A stretch of DNA of 64,000 bases from Brachybacterium kimchii (GCF_023373525.1 NZ_CP097218.1:1240001-1304000); one strand, 5' to 3'; counted from the first letter of the stretch, positions 39,657-49,633 are shown. Notes: generated by a model not told the origin, from the letters alone. Numbers and translations are program-made.

Positions 39657-41261
39657 TCAGGCGAGCTCGATGAGCTCCTCGTAGCTCTGGTTCCACAGGT
39701 CCTCGACCGCGTCGGGCATCACCAGCACGCGCTCGGGCGAGAGCGCGCGGACGGCGCCCGGGTCGTGGGAGACCAGGATGACGGCGCCCTCGAAGGCCGC
39801 GAGCGCGCCGAGGATCTCCTCGCGGCTCGCGGGGTCGAGGTTGTTCGTCGGCTCGTCCAGGAGCAGCACGTTCGCGCTCGACACCACGAGCGTGGCCAGG
39901 GCGAGCCTGGTCTTCTCCCCGCCCGAGAGCACGCCCGCTGGCTTGTGCACGTCGTCCCCGCTGAACAGGAACGAGCCGAGGATCTTGCGGGCCTCGACCT
40001 CGGGCAGCTCGATGGCGGCCGTCATCATGTTCTCGAGCACCGTGCGGTCCGGGTCGAGCGTCTCGTGCTCCTGCGCGTAGTAGCCGACGCGCAGGCCGTG
40101 GCCCGGGATGATGCGGCCGGTGTCGGACTCGTCGACGCCGGCGAGCACCCGCAGCAGCGTGGTCTTGCCCGCGCCGTTCAGCCCCAGGACGACGACGCGG
40201 CTGCCGCGGTCGATCGCGAGATCGACCCCGGTGAAGATCTCCAGGCTCCCGTAGGACTTGGAGAGGTCCTCCGCCATCAGCGGGGTCTTCCCGCAGGAGG
40301 CCGGCTTCGGGAAGCGCAGCGAGGCGACGCGGTCCTGCTGACGCTCCCCCTCGACGCCGTCGAGCATGCGCTCGGCGCGCCGCAGCATGTTCTGGGCGGC
40401 GACGGCCTTGGTGGCCTTCGCGCGCATCTTCTCCGCCTGCGCGGTGAGCTGGGTGGCCTTCTTCTCCGCGTTCTGCCGCTCGCGCCGGCGCCGCTTCTCG
40501 TCGTCCTCGCGCTGACGCAGGTAGAGCTTCCAGCCCATGTTGTAGATGTCGATCGCGCCGCGGTTCGCGTCGAGGTAGAAGACCTTGTTCACGACCTGCT
40601 CGACGAGCTGCACGTCGTGGCTGATGACGATCAGCCCGCCCTTGTAGGTCATGAGGTAGTCGCGCAGCCAGATGATCGAGTCGGCGTCGAGGTGGTTCGT
40701 CGGCTCGTCGAGGATCATCGTGTCCGCCTGGGAGAACAGGATCCTCGCGAGCTCGACGCGACGGCGCTGGCCGCCCGAGAGCGTGCCGAGGCCCTGCTCG
40801 AGCAGGCGGTCCGGGAGGCCCAGGTTCGCCGCCATCCGGCGGGCCTCGGACTCCGCGGCGTAACCGCCGCGCGAGGTGAGCTCGGCGTCGATCCGCACGT
40901 AGCGATCCATGGCCTTCTCGCGCTTGGCGTCGGAGATGGTCATGTCGGCCATGTCGAGCTCGGCCCGGTGGAGGCGCTGCATGATGTCGTCGAGGCCGCG
41001 GGCGGAGAGGATGCGGGCGATCACCAGCTGATCGGGATCGCCGGTGTGGGTGTCCTGCGGCAGGTAGCCGAGCTCCCCGCTCACCTCGACGCGCCCCTCG
41101 GTGGGCTGCATGGTGCCGGAGAGGACCTTGGTGAGGGTGGTCTTGCCGGCGCCGTTGCGGCCGACGAGACCGATGCGGTCGCCCGCGGTCACCTGGAAGG
41201 ACACTCCGCTCATGAGCAGCCGCGCTCCCATGCGGATCTCGAGGTCGGAGACGGTGATCAC
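39657..41261 (-). CDS. ABC-F family ATPase (ribosome-associated)
   Basis: Encodes 534 residues from a GTG. Two ABC domains in one chain have Walker A GRNGAGKTT and GLNGAGKTT, signatures LSGGQRRRVELARILF and LSGGEKTRLALATLV, and Walker B MILDEPTNHLD and LLLDEPTNNLD. A charged linker between them (about residues 240-310, LYLRQREDDEKRRRRERQ region) is the P-site tRNA interaction motif. There are no membrane segments. ABC-F proteins bind the ribosomal E site and relieve stalling; some protect against antibiotics. The family resembles the general Uup/EttA-type housekeeping branch rather than a known resistance factor (inference). It diverges from ald. Confidence 0.93.
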   Translation of the reverse strand: MITVSDLEIRMGARLLMSGVSFQVTAGDRIGLVGRNGAGKTTLTKVLSGTMQPTEGRVEVSGELGYLPQDTHTGDPDQLVIARILSARGLDDIMQRLHRAELDMADMTISDAKREKAMDRYVRIDAELTSRGGYAAESEARRMAANLGLPDRLLEQGLGTLSGGQRRRVELARILFSQADTMILDEPTNHLDADSIIWLRDYLMTYKGGLIVISHDVQLVEQVVNKVFYLDANRGAIDIYNMGWKLYLRQREDDEKRRRRERQNAEKKATQLTAQAEKMRAKATKAVAAQNMLRRAERMLDGVEGERQQDRVASLRFPKPASCGKTPLMAEDLSKSYGSLEIFTGVDLAIDRGSRVVVLGLNGAGKTTLLRVLAGVDESDTGRIIPGHGLRVGYYAQEHETLDPDRTVLENMMTAAIELPEVEARKILGSFLFSGDDVHKPAGVLSGGEKTRLALATLVVSSANVLLLDEPTNNLDPASREEILGALAAFEGAVILVSHDPGAVRALSPERVLVMPDAVEDLWNQSYEELIELA

Positions 41262-41310
41262 GGAAGGGCTCCTCGCGCAGTGGACGGGACCCCGCTCCGG
41301 GGCCCGGTCC

Positions 41311-41316
41311 ACCCTA
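41311..41316 (-). promoter_or_regulatory. Candidate -10 for the ABC-F gene
   Basis: TAGGGT on the minus strand, about 50 bases before the GTG start, in the 187-base divergent spacer with ald. I did not find a convincing promoter for ald. Confidence 0.35.
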
Positions 41317-41448
41317 GATCCTCACCTGCCGAGGACGCCCCCGAACACCGCTCCCGTGTGCTGTGATGTGGTGAGGAGGACATCGAGGTCCTCCGGTCCG
41401 CGGGGCGCGCCGCCGGGGGCCGCAGATCGCGTCGTCGAAGGAGCGAGC

Positions 41449-42564
41449 ATGATCATCGGGGTCCCCCGCGAGATCAAGAACAACGAGTACCGGGTGGGGC
41501 TGACCGCCGCCGGCGTCCACGAGCTCACCCACGCCGGGCACGAGGTGCTCGTGGAGGCCTCCGCGGGCCTCGGCGCCGGCGTGCGCGACGAGGACTTCGC
41601 GGAGGCCGGCGCGAGGATCGTGCCCGACGCCGCCGACGTGTGGGGCGGGGCCGAGATGGTCGTGAAGGTCAAGGAGCCCCTGCCGAGCGAGCAGGCGCTG
41701 CTGCGCGCGGGGCAGATCCTGTTCACCTACCTCCACCTCGCCGCCGACGAGTCCCTCACCCGCGCGGTCCTCGACTCCGGGACCACGGCCATCGCCTACG
41801 AGACGGTGCAGAGGGCCGACCGCTCGCTGCCGCTGCTCGCGCCGATGAGCGCGATCGCCGGGCGGCTCGCGACCCAGGTCGCGGCCTACCACCTCATAAA
41901 GCCGCTGGGCGGTTCGGGGGTGCTGATGGGCGGCGTGCCCGGCACGAGCGAGGCGAAGGTCCTCGTGATCGGCGGCGGCGTCGTGGGCGAGCAGGCCGCG
42001 GTGATGGCGAACGGCCTCCATGCCGACGTCACCGTGATGGACGTGAACCTCGCGCGGCTCCAGGAGATCGCGACCGTCCACTCCGGCGCCATCCTCACCC
42101 GCTACTCCACGCGCCTGGACCTCTCCGAGATGATCCGGCAGGCCGACGTGGTGATCGGCTCCGTCCTGATCCCGGGCAGGCGCGCCCCCAAGCTCGTGAC
42201 CGACGAGATGGTGAGCACGATGAAGCCCGGCTCGGTGCTCGTGGACGTCGCGATCGACCAGGGCGGCTGCTTCGAGGGCTCCCACGCCACCACGCACGAC
42301 GCACCCACGTTCCGCGTGCACGACACGAACTTCTACTGCGTGGCGAACATGCCCGGCAGCGTTCCGGTCACGGCGACCGCGGCGCTCACGCACGCGACGC
42401 TCCCCTACGTGATGCGCATCGCCGGCTCCGGATGGCGCGACGCGCTGCGCGCGGACGCCGCGCTCGCCAAGGGGCTCAACGCCCACGCCGGGACGCTCAC
42501 CAACACCGGGGTCGGCGAGGCCCACGGGATCGACGCGGTCGAGCCGGCCGTCGTGCTGGGCTGA
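41449..42564 (+). CDS. ald: Alanine dehydrogenase
   Basis: Encodes 371 residues, the family length. It interconverts L-alanine and pyruvate plus ammonia with NAD. The N-terminus MIIGVPREIKNNEYRVGLTP-like region (here MIIGVPREIKNNEYRVGL), the catalytic Lys in EMVVKVKEP and the His in FTYLHLAAD are present. The nucleotide-binding motif is VLVIGGGVVGEQAA, and VDVAIDQGGCFE and NMPGSVP follow. It is used in alanine catabolism and hypoxic redox balance in mycobacteria. GGAG lies 8 bases upstream of the ATG. It is monocistronic, and a very strong hairpin lies 114 bases downstream. Confidence 0.97.
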   Translation: MIIGVPREIKNNEYRVGLTAAGVHELTHAGHEVLVEASAGLGAGVRDEDFAEAGARIVPDAADVWGGAEMVVKVKEPLPSEQALLRAGQILFTYLHLAADESLTRAVLDSGTTAIAYETVQRADRSLPLLAPMSAIAGRLATQVAAYHLIKPLGGSGVLMGGVPGTSEAKVLVIGGGVVGEQAAVMANGLHADVTVMDVNLARLQEIATVHSGAILTRYSTRLDLSEMIRQADVVIGSVLIPGRRAPKLVTDEMVSTMKPGSVLVDVAIDQGGCFEGSHATTHDAPTFRVHDTNFYCVANMPGSVPVTATAALTHATLPYVMRIAGSGWRDALRADAALAKGLNAHAGTLTNTGVGEAHGIDAVEPAVVLG

Positions 42565-42678
42565 GGGCGGGGCGACCGCGCGGCGTTCGCGCACGCGGTC
42601 ACGGGGCGGCGCGATGTCGACGTGCTCCGAGACGTACGTGCCAGACCGGTCGCCGCCCGCTCACCGACCCCCGAACCA

Positions 42679-42740
42679 CGAACAGTGCTGCGCAATGGTC
42701 GTTATGAGGCTCCATAACGACGATTGCGCAGCACTGTTCG
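42679..42740. repeat. 28-bp inverted repeat with 6-base loop
   Basis: Arms 42679-42706 and 42713-42740 match in 27 of 28 positions, beginning CGAACAGTGCTGCGCAAT and meeting at TTATG-AGGCTC-CATAA. The arms are about 54% GC in a region near 73%, so it may be of foreign origin. It lies in the 312-base gap between ald and sufT stops (convergent) and could be a bidirectional terminator or a mobile palindromic repeat. No other feature is visible in that gap. Confidence 0.9.
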
Positions 42741-42876
42741 GTGCATGGCCCTCACCGGCACCGCTCACGTGCGGTCGCGCGAGTGGTCTCAGCGAGAGCC
42801 TGGCCGGGAGTGGGCGCCTGGCACGGGATGCCGGAGGGCCCGCCGCGGAACGGGGCGGACGCCCGAAGCCCGGCCG

Positions 42877-43335
42877 TCAGAGGTTGAAGCCGATGGCCCT
42901 CAGCTGCTCGCGACCGTCCTCGGTGATCATCTCCATGCCCCACGGCGGCATCCACACCCAGTTGATGCGGTGCGTCTCGCAGATGGGGTCGAGCGCCGCG
43001 AACGTCTGCTCCTCGAGCACGTCGGTGAGCGGGCACGCGGCGGAGGTCAGCGTCATGTCGACCACGGCGTTGCCCTGGTCCACGGTGATGCCGTAGACGA
43101 GGCCGAGGTCCACGACGTTGATCCCGAGCTCGGGGTCGATGACGTCCTTGAGGGACTCGCGCACCTCCTCCTCGCTCACGAAGGTCGAGGGCTCGCCCTC
43201 CGTCACGGCGGCGCCGTCCGATGCGGGCGCCCCATCGGCCGGGGCTGCGCCGTCGGCCGGAGCTGCGCCGTCGGCCGGGACCGCGCCCTCGGCCGGGACC
43301 TGGGCGTCCGCTCCGTCGTTCGCCGGGGCGGTCAC
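42877..43335 (-). CDS. sufT: SufT-like metal-sulfur cluster assembly factor (DUF59/MIP18)
   Basis: Encodes 152 residues from a GTG overlapping the sufC stop (GTGA). The C-terminal DUF59 domain (about residues 52-152) has VIDPELGINVVDLGLVYGI, the conserved Cys in LTSAACPLTD, and WVWMPPWGMEMI. Such proteins help mature iron-sulfur enzymes. The first 48 residues are a low-complexity acidic Ala/Pro/Asp/Gly repeat (PADGAAPADGAAPADGA) encoded by an 18-bp tandem repeat. It is the last gene of the suf operon. In related operons sufS and sufU stand between sufC and this gene; here they are missing. Confidence 0.9.
   Translation of the reverse strand: MTAPANDGADAQVPAEGAVPADGAAPADGAAPADGAPASDGAAVTEGEPSTFVSEEEVRESLKDVIDPELGINVVDLGLVYGITVDQGNAVVDMTLTSAACPLTDVLEEQTFAALDPICETHRINWVWMPPWGMEMITEDGREQLRAIGFNL
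43238..43306. repeat. 18-bp tandem repeat in sufT 5' region
   Basis: Three full and one partial 18-base unit (first unit GCCGGGGCTGCGCCGTCG on the plus strand), encoding the Ala-Pro-Asp-Gly repeat. Confidence 0.75.
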
Positions 43336-44090
43336 TTGGCACCCGTGAGGAAGCGCTCGTAGCCCTCGGCCTCGAGGCGCTCGGCGAGCTCGGGGCCGCC
43401 CTGCTCGGCGACCTGGCCGTTGACGAACACGTGCACGAAGTCGGGCTTGATGTAGTTGAGGATGCGCGTGTAGTGGGTGATCAGCATGACGCCCACGTCG
43501 GTGGTGTCCTTGGCGCGGTTCACGCCCTCGGAGACCACGCGCAGCGCGTCGACGTCGAGGCCGGAGTCGGTCTCGTCGAGGATCGCCATGGACGGCTTCA
43601 GCAGCTCCATCTGGAGGATCTCGTGGCGCTTCTTCTCGCCGCCGGAGAAGCCCTCGTTGACGTTGCGCTCGGCGAAGACGGGATCCATCTTCAGGTTGTC
43701 CATCGCGCCGCGCACGTCCTTGACCCAGGTGCGCAGGGCCGGGGCCTCGCCGTCGATCGCGGTCTTGGCGGTGCGCAGGAAGTTCGAGACGGTGACGCCG
43801 GGGACCTCGACCGGGTACTGCATGGCCAGGAACAGGCCGGCGCGGGCGCGCTCGTCGACGCTCATCGCGAGGACGTCCTCGCCGTCGAGCGTCACGGTGC
43901 CCGAGGTGATCTCGTACTTGGGGTGGCCGGCGATCGAGTAGGCGAGCGTGGACTTGCCGGAGCCGTTGGGGCCCATGATCGCGTGGGTCTCGCCGCTGCG
44001 GATGGTGAGGTCGACGCCCTTGAGGATCTCCTTGGTGCCCTCAGGGGTCTCGACGGTGGCGTGCAGATCGCGGATCTCGAGGATCGACAT
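43332..44090 (-). CDS. sufC: Fe-S cluster assembly ATPase SufC
   Basis: Encodes 252 residues. It is a soluble ABC ATPase: Walker A GPNGSGKSTLAY, signature FSGGEKKRHEILQM, Walker B and downstream ILDETDSGLDVDAL, with the SufC-specific ETDSGLD in place of EPT. With SufB and SufD it forms the SufBC2D scaffold on which Fe-S clusters are built. The stop overlaps sufT. A 57-base gap separates it from the Rieske gene, with AAGGAG-like bases before the ATG. Confidence 0.97.
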   Translation of the reverse strand: MSILEIRDLHATVETPEGTKEILKGVDLTIRSGETHAIMGPNGSGKSTLAYSIAGHPKYEITSGTVTLDGEDVLAMSVDERARAGLFLAMQYPVEVPGVTVSNFLRTAKTAIDGEAPALRTWVKDVRGAMDNLKMDPVFAERNVNEGFSGGEKKRHEILQMELLKPSMAILDETDSGLDVDALRVVSEGVNRAKDTTDVGVMLITHYTRILNYIKPDFVHVFVNGQVAEQGGPELAERLEAEGYERFLTGAK

Positions 44091-44147
44091 GGTGGGTGGT
44101 CTCCTTCGGAAGTGACAGGACGTTCGGTGCGTCGGGAGGACGGCCGC

Positions 44148-44492
44148 TCAGCCCGCGGACCCGGTGAGCGCGTGCTCGGGGTCGACGGCGATCTGGCCGT
44201 CCGCGTCGACGCGGACGGGATAGACGGGGACGGGACGGACGGCGGGCAGCTGGAGGGGGCGTCCGGTCACCAGGTCGAACTGGCTCCCGTGCTTCCAGCA
44301 CTCCAGCGTGCATCCCTCGACGTCGCCGTCGGACAGCGCGACGTCGTCGTGGGAGCAGATGTCCGCGAGGGCGTGCACTCCCCCGTCCTCGTCGCGCACC
44401 AGGGCGATCTCGAGGCCGGAGACCTCGAGGCCCAGGGCTTCGCCGGGGGCGAGGTCCGTGAGGCGCGCGACGGGGACGAAGGAGTCGCTCAT
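44148..44492 (-). CDS. Rieske [2Fe-2S] ferredoxin of the suf operon
   Basis: Encodes 114 residues. The Rieske motif is Cys46-x-His48 (ICSHDD) and Cys65-x2-His68 (CWKHGS), which bind one 2Fe-2S cluster through two Cys and two His. GLEIALVRDEDGGVHALAD opens the fold. It resembles the small bedroom-type ferredoxin subunits of aromatic dioxygenases, but it stands alone inside the suf operon, as in many Actinobacteria, where it may supply electrons for cluster assembly (inference). The ATG shares one base with the sufD stop. Confidence 0.92.
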   Translation of the reverse strand: MSDSFVPVARLTDLAPGEALGLEVSGLEIALVRDEDGGVHALADICSHDDVALSDGDVEGCTLECWKHGSQFDLVTGRPLQLPAVRPVPVYPVRVDADGQIAVDPEHALTGSAG

Positions 44493-45831
44493 CAGTTCAT
44501 GCTCCGCTGCAGCTCCGCCTCGATCGAGTCGGTGAGGGCCTCGCGGATCTCGGGGACGTCGATCTGCTGGATCAGCTCGGCGAAGAAGCCGCGGACGACG
44601 AGCCTGCGGGCCTCAAGCTCGGGGATGCCGCGGGCGCGCAGGTAGAACAGCTGCTCGTCGTCGAAGCGACCGGTGGCGGCGGCGTGGCCGGCGCCCTCGA
44701 TCTCCCCGGTCTCGATCTCGAGGTTCGGCACCGAGTCGGCGCGGGCGCCCTCGGTGAGCACGAGGTTGCGGTTGAGCTCGTAGGTGCTGGTGCCCTCGGC
44801 CTCCTTGCGGATGAGCACGTCGCCCACCCAGACCGAGCGCGCGCCCTTGCCCTGCAGCGCGCCCTTGTAGGCCGAGTTCGAGGTGCACTTCGGGGCCGCG
44901 TGGTCCACGAAGATGCGGTGCTCGAGGAACTGGCCCTCGTCGGAGAAGTACAGGCCCAGCTTCTCGAGCTCCGAGCCGGGGGCGCTGAACTCGCCGATCG
45001 CGTTGATGCGCACCGCCCGGCCGCCGAGGGTCACCACGATGTGCTTCAGACGCGCATCGCGTCCCAGGCGCGAGTGGTGGGCCGAGATGTGCAGCGCGTC
45101 GTCGTCCCAGTTCTGCAGGGAGATCACGGTCATCTGCGAGTTGTCGCCGACGATCATCTCGACGTTCTCGGCGAACCGCGCGCTGCCCGTGTGGTCCAGC
45201 ACGAAGGTCGCGACGGACGACTCCTCGGTCTCCAGCACCACGTGGGCGTTGCCGCGGCGCTCGGCGCCGCGTCCGGCGATCGCCACGCGGAACGGGTCGG
45301 AGAGCTCGGCGCCGCGGGGAGCGCGCAGGTGCAGCGCCTGCTCGGTGCGGGCCGAGGCCACCGCGGAGACGATGTCCTCGGGCACGAGCGCGGTGCCGCG
45401 CGGGCTCTGGCCCGGGGCGAGAGTCGAGGCCTCGGGCGCACCCTCGGGGACGCCGACCTCGTAGGCGACGGCCGGATCGCCCTCGAGGTCCTCGGTGGGC
45501 AGGTCCTCGAACAGCGGGGAGAGCACACGCAGCGGCGTGAAGCGCCACTCCTCGTCCTTGGACGTCGGCCGGGAGAAGTCCGCGACCTCGAAGGAGCGCA
45601 CCCGGTTCGCGCGGGTGGCGTGCGAATCCTCTCCGGAGGCCGGGGAGCCGGGCAGTGCGATGCCCTCGTCCTCGAGCTCCGCCCGGACGGTGCGCCCGGC
45701 CTCGCCGCGGTCCTCGTCCTCGACGAGCACGTCCTGAGCGGCGACAGGCGCGGCGCCCGCGGCGCCGCCGACCGCCTCGTTGGCCTGCTCGTCCCCCGAG
45801 CTCTCGGGACCCTTCACATCGGTCGTCGTCA

Positions 45832-45832
<1 letters not shown>
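44492..45832 (-). CDS. sufD: Fe-S cluster assembly protein SufD
   Basis: Encodes 446 residues. The C-terminal beta-helix core and helical end have TSNSAYKGALQGKGARSVWVGDVLIRKEAEGTSTYELNRNL (in parts), GHAAATGRFDDEQLFYLRARGI and ARRLVVRGFFAELIQ. SufD partners SufB and SufC in the scaffold. The N-terminal 70 residues are Ala/Glu/Gly-rich and poorly conserved. Start codon shares one base with the sufB stop; its stop shares one base with the Rieske gene. Confidence 0.95.
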
Positions 45833-47258
<1,426 letters not shown>

Positions 47259-47262
<4 letters not shown>

Positions 47263-48104
47263 CGTGGTGTGTTTCCCTCCGTGAGCGGAATGTGGGTCGT
47301 GCAGGCGTGGGCGCCGCCTGCCAGTGTCGCGAGTCTCTGGACGGGCGCTCCCGCCATCCGGCCGATGGCCGTGGTCTCCGCCTCGCACAGCTCGGGGTGG
47401 CGAGCGGCGACGTCCTGGATCGGGCAGTGGCCCTGGACCAGCTGGGCGGTCTCCACCGTACGCGGCCTGCCGGACGTGCCGGAGGCCGGGATGGTCACGG
47501 TCACGGGGCGCACCGTGGCGGCGTAGCCGCGCTCGGTGAGGATGTCGGCGAGGATCTCGACGCGGCGCGCGCGGGAGACCTCCTCGCCCGCCTCCTCGAG
47601 CTCGTCGACGCGGGCGGAGAGGTCCTCCTCCCAGGGGGCGACGCGTGCGCAGGCGAGATGCGTGAGCGCCTCTCCCCCGCCGCGGCGGGCGAGCTCGTCG
47701 AGCGCGAGCATCGCCAGATCGTCGTACTCGCTCCCGAGGTCCTCGTGCGCGGAGGCCGAGAGCACGAAGCTCTTGGAGGGGCGTCCGCGCCCGCGCTGGT
47801 GCACGGGGACGTCGTGCTCCTCGATCACGCCGTCGGCCTCGAGGGCGGAGAGATGCCGACGAACGGCTGCGCTGGTGAGGCCGAACATCTCGGCGAGGGC
47901 TCGGGCCGAGATCGGGCCGTGGGCGGAGATCGCATCGATGAGCCGCTCGCGGGTGTCCCGGTGCTCGGCCCGATCGTGCTGCTCGGTGTCGTCCGGGTGA
48001 CCGGTCCGGTCCTGGTGCTCGGCCTGGTCCTGGTGGTCGGGCTGTTCTCGAGTTCCGTGCGGCGCGGCGGAGTCGCGCTGCTGCGCCGCTGCGTGCGCTG
48101 CCAT
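47259..48104 (-). CDS. sufR: SufR: iron-sulfur-sensing repressor of the suf operon
   Basis: Encodes 281 residues. A winged helix-turn-helix (about residues 55-110: [39 protein letters not shown]) follows a His/Gln-rich N-terminus. The C-terminal sensor has three cysteines in HCPIQ, ELCEAE and HACTTH with spacing Cys-x12-Cys-x27-Cys, the same as in mycobacterial SufR (Rv1460: Cys203, Cys216, Cys244), which ligate a 4Fe-4S cluster. Holo-SufR represses suf; loss of the cluster under iron limitation or oxidative stress derepresses it. I chose the ATG near GGAAGGGAGGG upstream; an earlier in-frame ATG would extend into the promoter. Confidence 0.93.
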
Positions 48105-48156
48105 CGGATGCCCTCCTTCCCTTGCGGGGTCGACGCGGGCGACGCCGACATGCCCG

Positions 48157-48176
48157 ATTTTACAACCCGAACGTTG
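48157..48176 (-). promoter_or_regulatory. suf promoter with overlapping dyad
   Basis: TAAAAT (48157-48162) is a good minus-strand -10. Directly upstream, CAAC-N6-GTTG (48163-48176) lies in the -10/-35 spacer, where a repressor such as SufR could block polymerase. The dyad is short, so the operator call is tentative. Confidence 0.4.
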
Positions 48177-48221
48177 CGAAAAGGCAGGGGGCATCGAAGG
48201 GCCGACGTGCGTCTGCCCACG

Positions 48222-48240
48222 TTAGGGAAGGCTCACCGCA
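48222..48240 (+). promoter_or_regulatory. Iron-box-like site (DtxR/IdeR)
   Basis: TTAGGGAAGGCTCACCGCA agrees with the 19-base DtxR/IdeR consensus TTAGGTTAGGCTAACCTAA in 14 of 19 positions. It sits about 118 bases upstream of the sufR start and 178 bases upstream of the divergent reductase gene. Confidence 0.5.
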
Positions 48241-48349
48241 GGTCGGCGGCGCGGCAGCGCATCGAGGCGCACCGGCGATCCGACCCGACGATCGGCGCCG
48301 CAACCCTTGTCGCATCGCCCCTGCGCCCCGCGCCCCGCACCCCGTGCAC

Positions 48350-48369
48350 ATAGTTCATCCTTCAACTAT
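48350..48369 (+). promoter_or_regulatory. MarR-type dyad before the ECM4-like reductase
   Basis: ATAGTT-N8-AACTAT is a perfect 6-bp dyad, 48 bases before the ATG. Its shape and A/T-rich arms match typical MarR-family operators. No MarR gene is in the window. Confidence 0.5.
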
Positions 48370-48417
48370 CATGGTCGGTGTCCGGGAGACGCCCCGGACC
48401 GTCACGGAGGAGGAGAC

Positions 48418-49473
48418 ATGGAGATGGAGAAGGACCCCCACGACCAGACCGGCTCGTACGTCCACGCGGGCGAGGCCTTCGATCGCGACATGAACTACAT
48501 CCCCGACCGCATCACGTCCGACGGGTCGAGCCCGTGGCCCGTCGAGGCGGGCCGCTACCGCCTCGCCGTCTCGCGCGCCTGCCCCTGGGCCAACCGCACG
48601 ATCATCTCGCGCCGCCTGCTGGGCCTCGAGGACGCGATCTCGATGGCGATCGCCGGCCCCACGCACGACAAGCGCTCGTGGACCTTCGACCTCGACCCGG
48701 GCGGCAAGGATCCGGTGCTGGGCATCGAGCGCCTCCAGCAGGCCTACTTCGCCCGGTACCCCGACTACCCGCGCGGCATCACCGTGCCCGCGATGGTGGA
48801 CGTCCCCACCGGCGGCGTGGTCACCAACGACTTCAACCGGATCACCCTGGACTTCGCGACCCAGTGGACGGACTTCCACCGCGAGGGCGCGCCCGACCTC
48901 TACCCCGAGGGGCAGCGCGGGGAGATCGACGAGCTCAACCACTGGGTGCTGCACCACGTGAACAACGGCGTGTACAAGACCGGGTTCGCCGGCTCGCAGG
49001 AGACCTACGAGAAGGCGTACACGGACCTCTGGGAGAGCCTCGACGCGCTCGAGGACCGGCTCTCCCGCTCGCGCTATCTCATGGGCCCCGCGATCACCGA
49101 GGCCGACGTGCGCCTGTTCCCGACCCTGGTGCGCTTCGATCCCGTCTACCACTCGCACTTCAAGGCGAACCGTCAGCCGCTCGCGAGCATGCCCAACCTC
49201 TGGAACTACACGAAGGACCTGTTCCAGACGCCGGGCTTCGGCGACACCGTCGACTTCCAGCACATCAAGGAGCACTACTACGTGGTGCAGACCGATCTGA
49301 ACCCCACGCAGATCGTGCCGCTGGGACCGGACACCTCGATCTTCCTCGAGCCCCACGACCGCGACCGCTTCGACACCGACACCTGGGGCCCCGGCGGCAC
49401 GGCGCCGCTGCCTCCGAAGGCCGACGAGGTCGTCGATCCCGCGCACACTCCCCTGCATCCGACGGGTCGCTGA
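48418..49473 (+). CDS. Glutathionyl-hydroquinone reductase-like (ECM4/YqjG family, Xi-class GST)
   Basis: Encodes 351 residues. The N-terminal thioredoxin-fold domain has RACPWANR with catalytic Cys55, and DPVLGIERLQQAYFARYPDYPRGITVPAMVD. The C-terminal helical domain has ELNHWVLHHVNNGVYKTGFAGSQETYE and FPTLVRFDPVYHSHFKANR, the conserved quinone-site region of Xi-class transferases. The family reduces glutathionyl-hydroquinones. Actinobacteria make mycothiol rather than glutathione, so the natural thiol is probably mycothiol (inference). GGAGGAGGAG lies just before the ATG. It diverges from sufR with a 313-base regulatory region between them. Confidence 0.9.
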   Translation: MEMEKDPHDQTGSYVHAGEAFDRDMNYIPDRITSDGSSPWPVEAGRYRLAVSRACPWANRTIISRRLLGLEDAISMAIAGPTHDKRSWTFDLDPGGKDPVLGIERLQQAYFARYPDYPRGITVPAMVDVPTGGVVTNDFNRITLDFATQWTDFHREGAPDLYPEGQRGEIDELNHWVLHHVNNGVYKTGFAGSQETYEKAYTDLWESLDALEDRLSRSRYLMGPAITEADVRLFPTLVRFDPVYHSHFKANRQPLASMPNLWNYTKDLFQTPGFGDTVDFQHIKEHYYVVQTDLNPTQIVPLGPDTSIFLEPHDRDRFDTDTWGPGGTAPLPPKADEVVDPAHTPLHPTGR

Positions 49474-49505
49474 GGCTCCCCGACGTCCCGGGGGCCGAGA
49501 GGTCC

Positions 49506-49581
49506 GGCCCGTGGGATGAGGTCGGGCCCGTTGGATGAGGTCGGGCCCGTCGGATGAGGCCGGGCCCAATGGATGGAGCCG
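49506..49581. repeat. 19-bp tandem repeat, four copies
   Basis: Four consecutive 19-base units (first: GGCCCGTGGGATGAGGTCG), copies 1-3 nearly identical and copy 4 degenerate, in the 160-base spacer before the ABC transporter. Each unit carries a GGGCCC palindrome across its junction. No gene overlaps. Confidence 0.85.
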
Positions 49582-49633
49582 GGTCACAGGTGCAGGGACC
49601 TCCCGGGAGCGGGGGCCTAGCATGGTCGGCGTC

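Noticed and set aside
49506-49581. Possible CRISPR array
   Set aside because: Units are contiguous with no unique spacers, and no cas gene is in the window.
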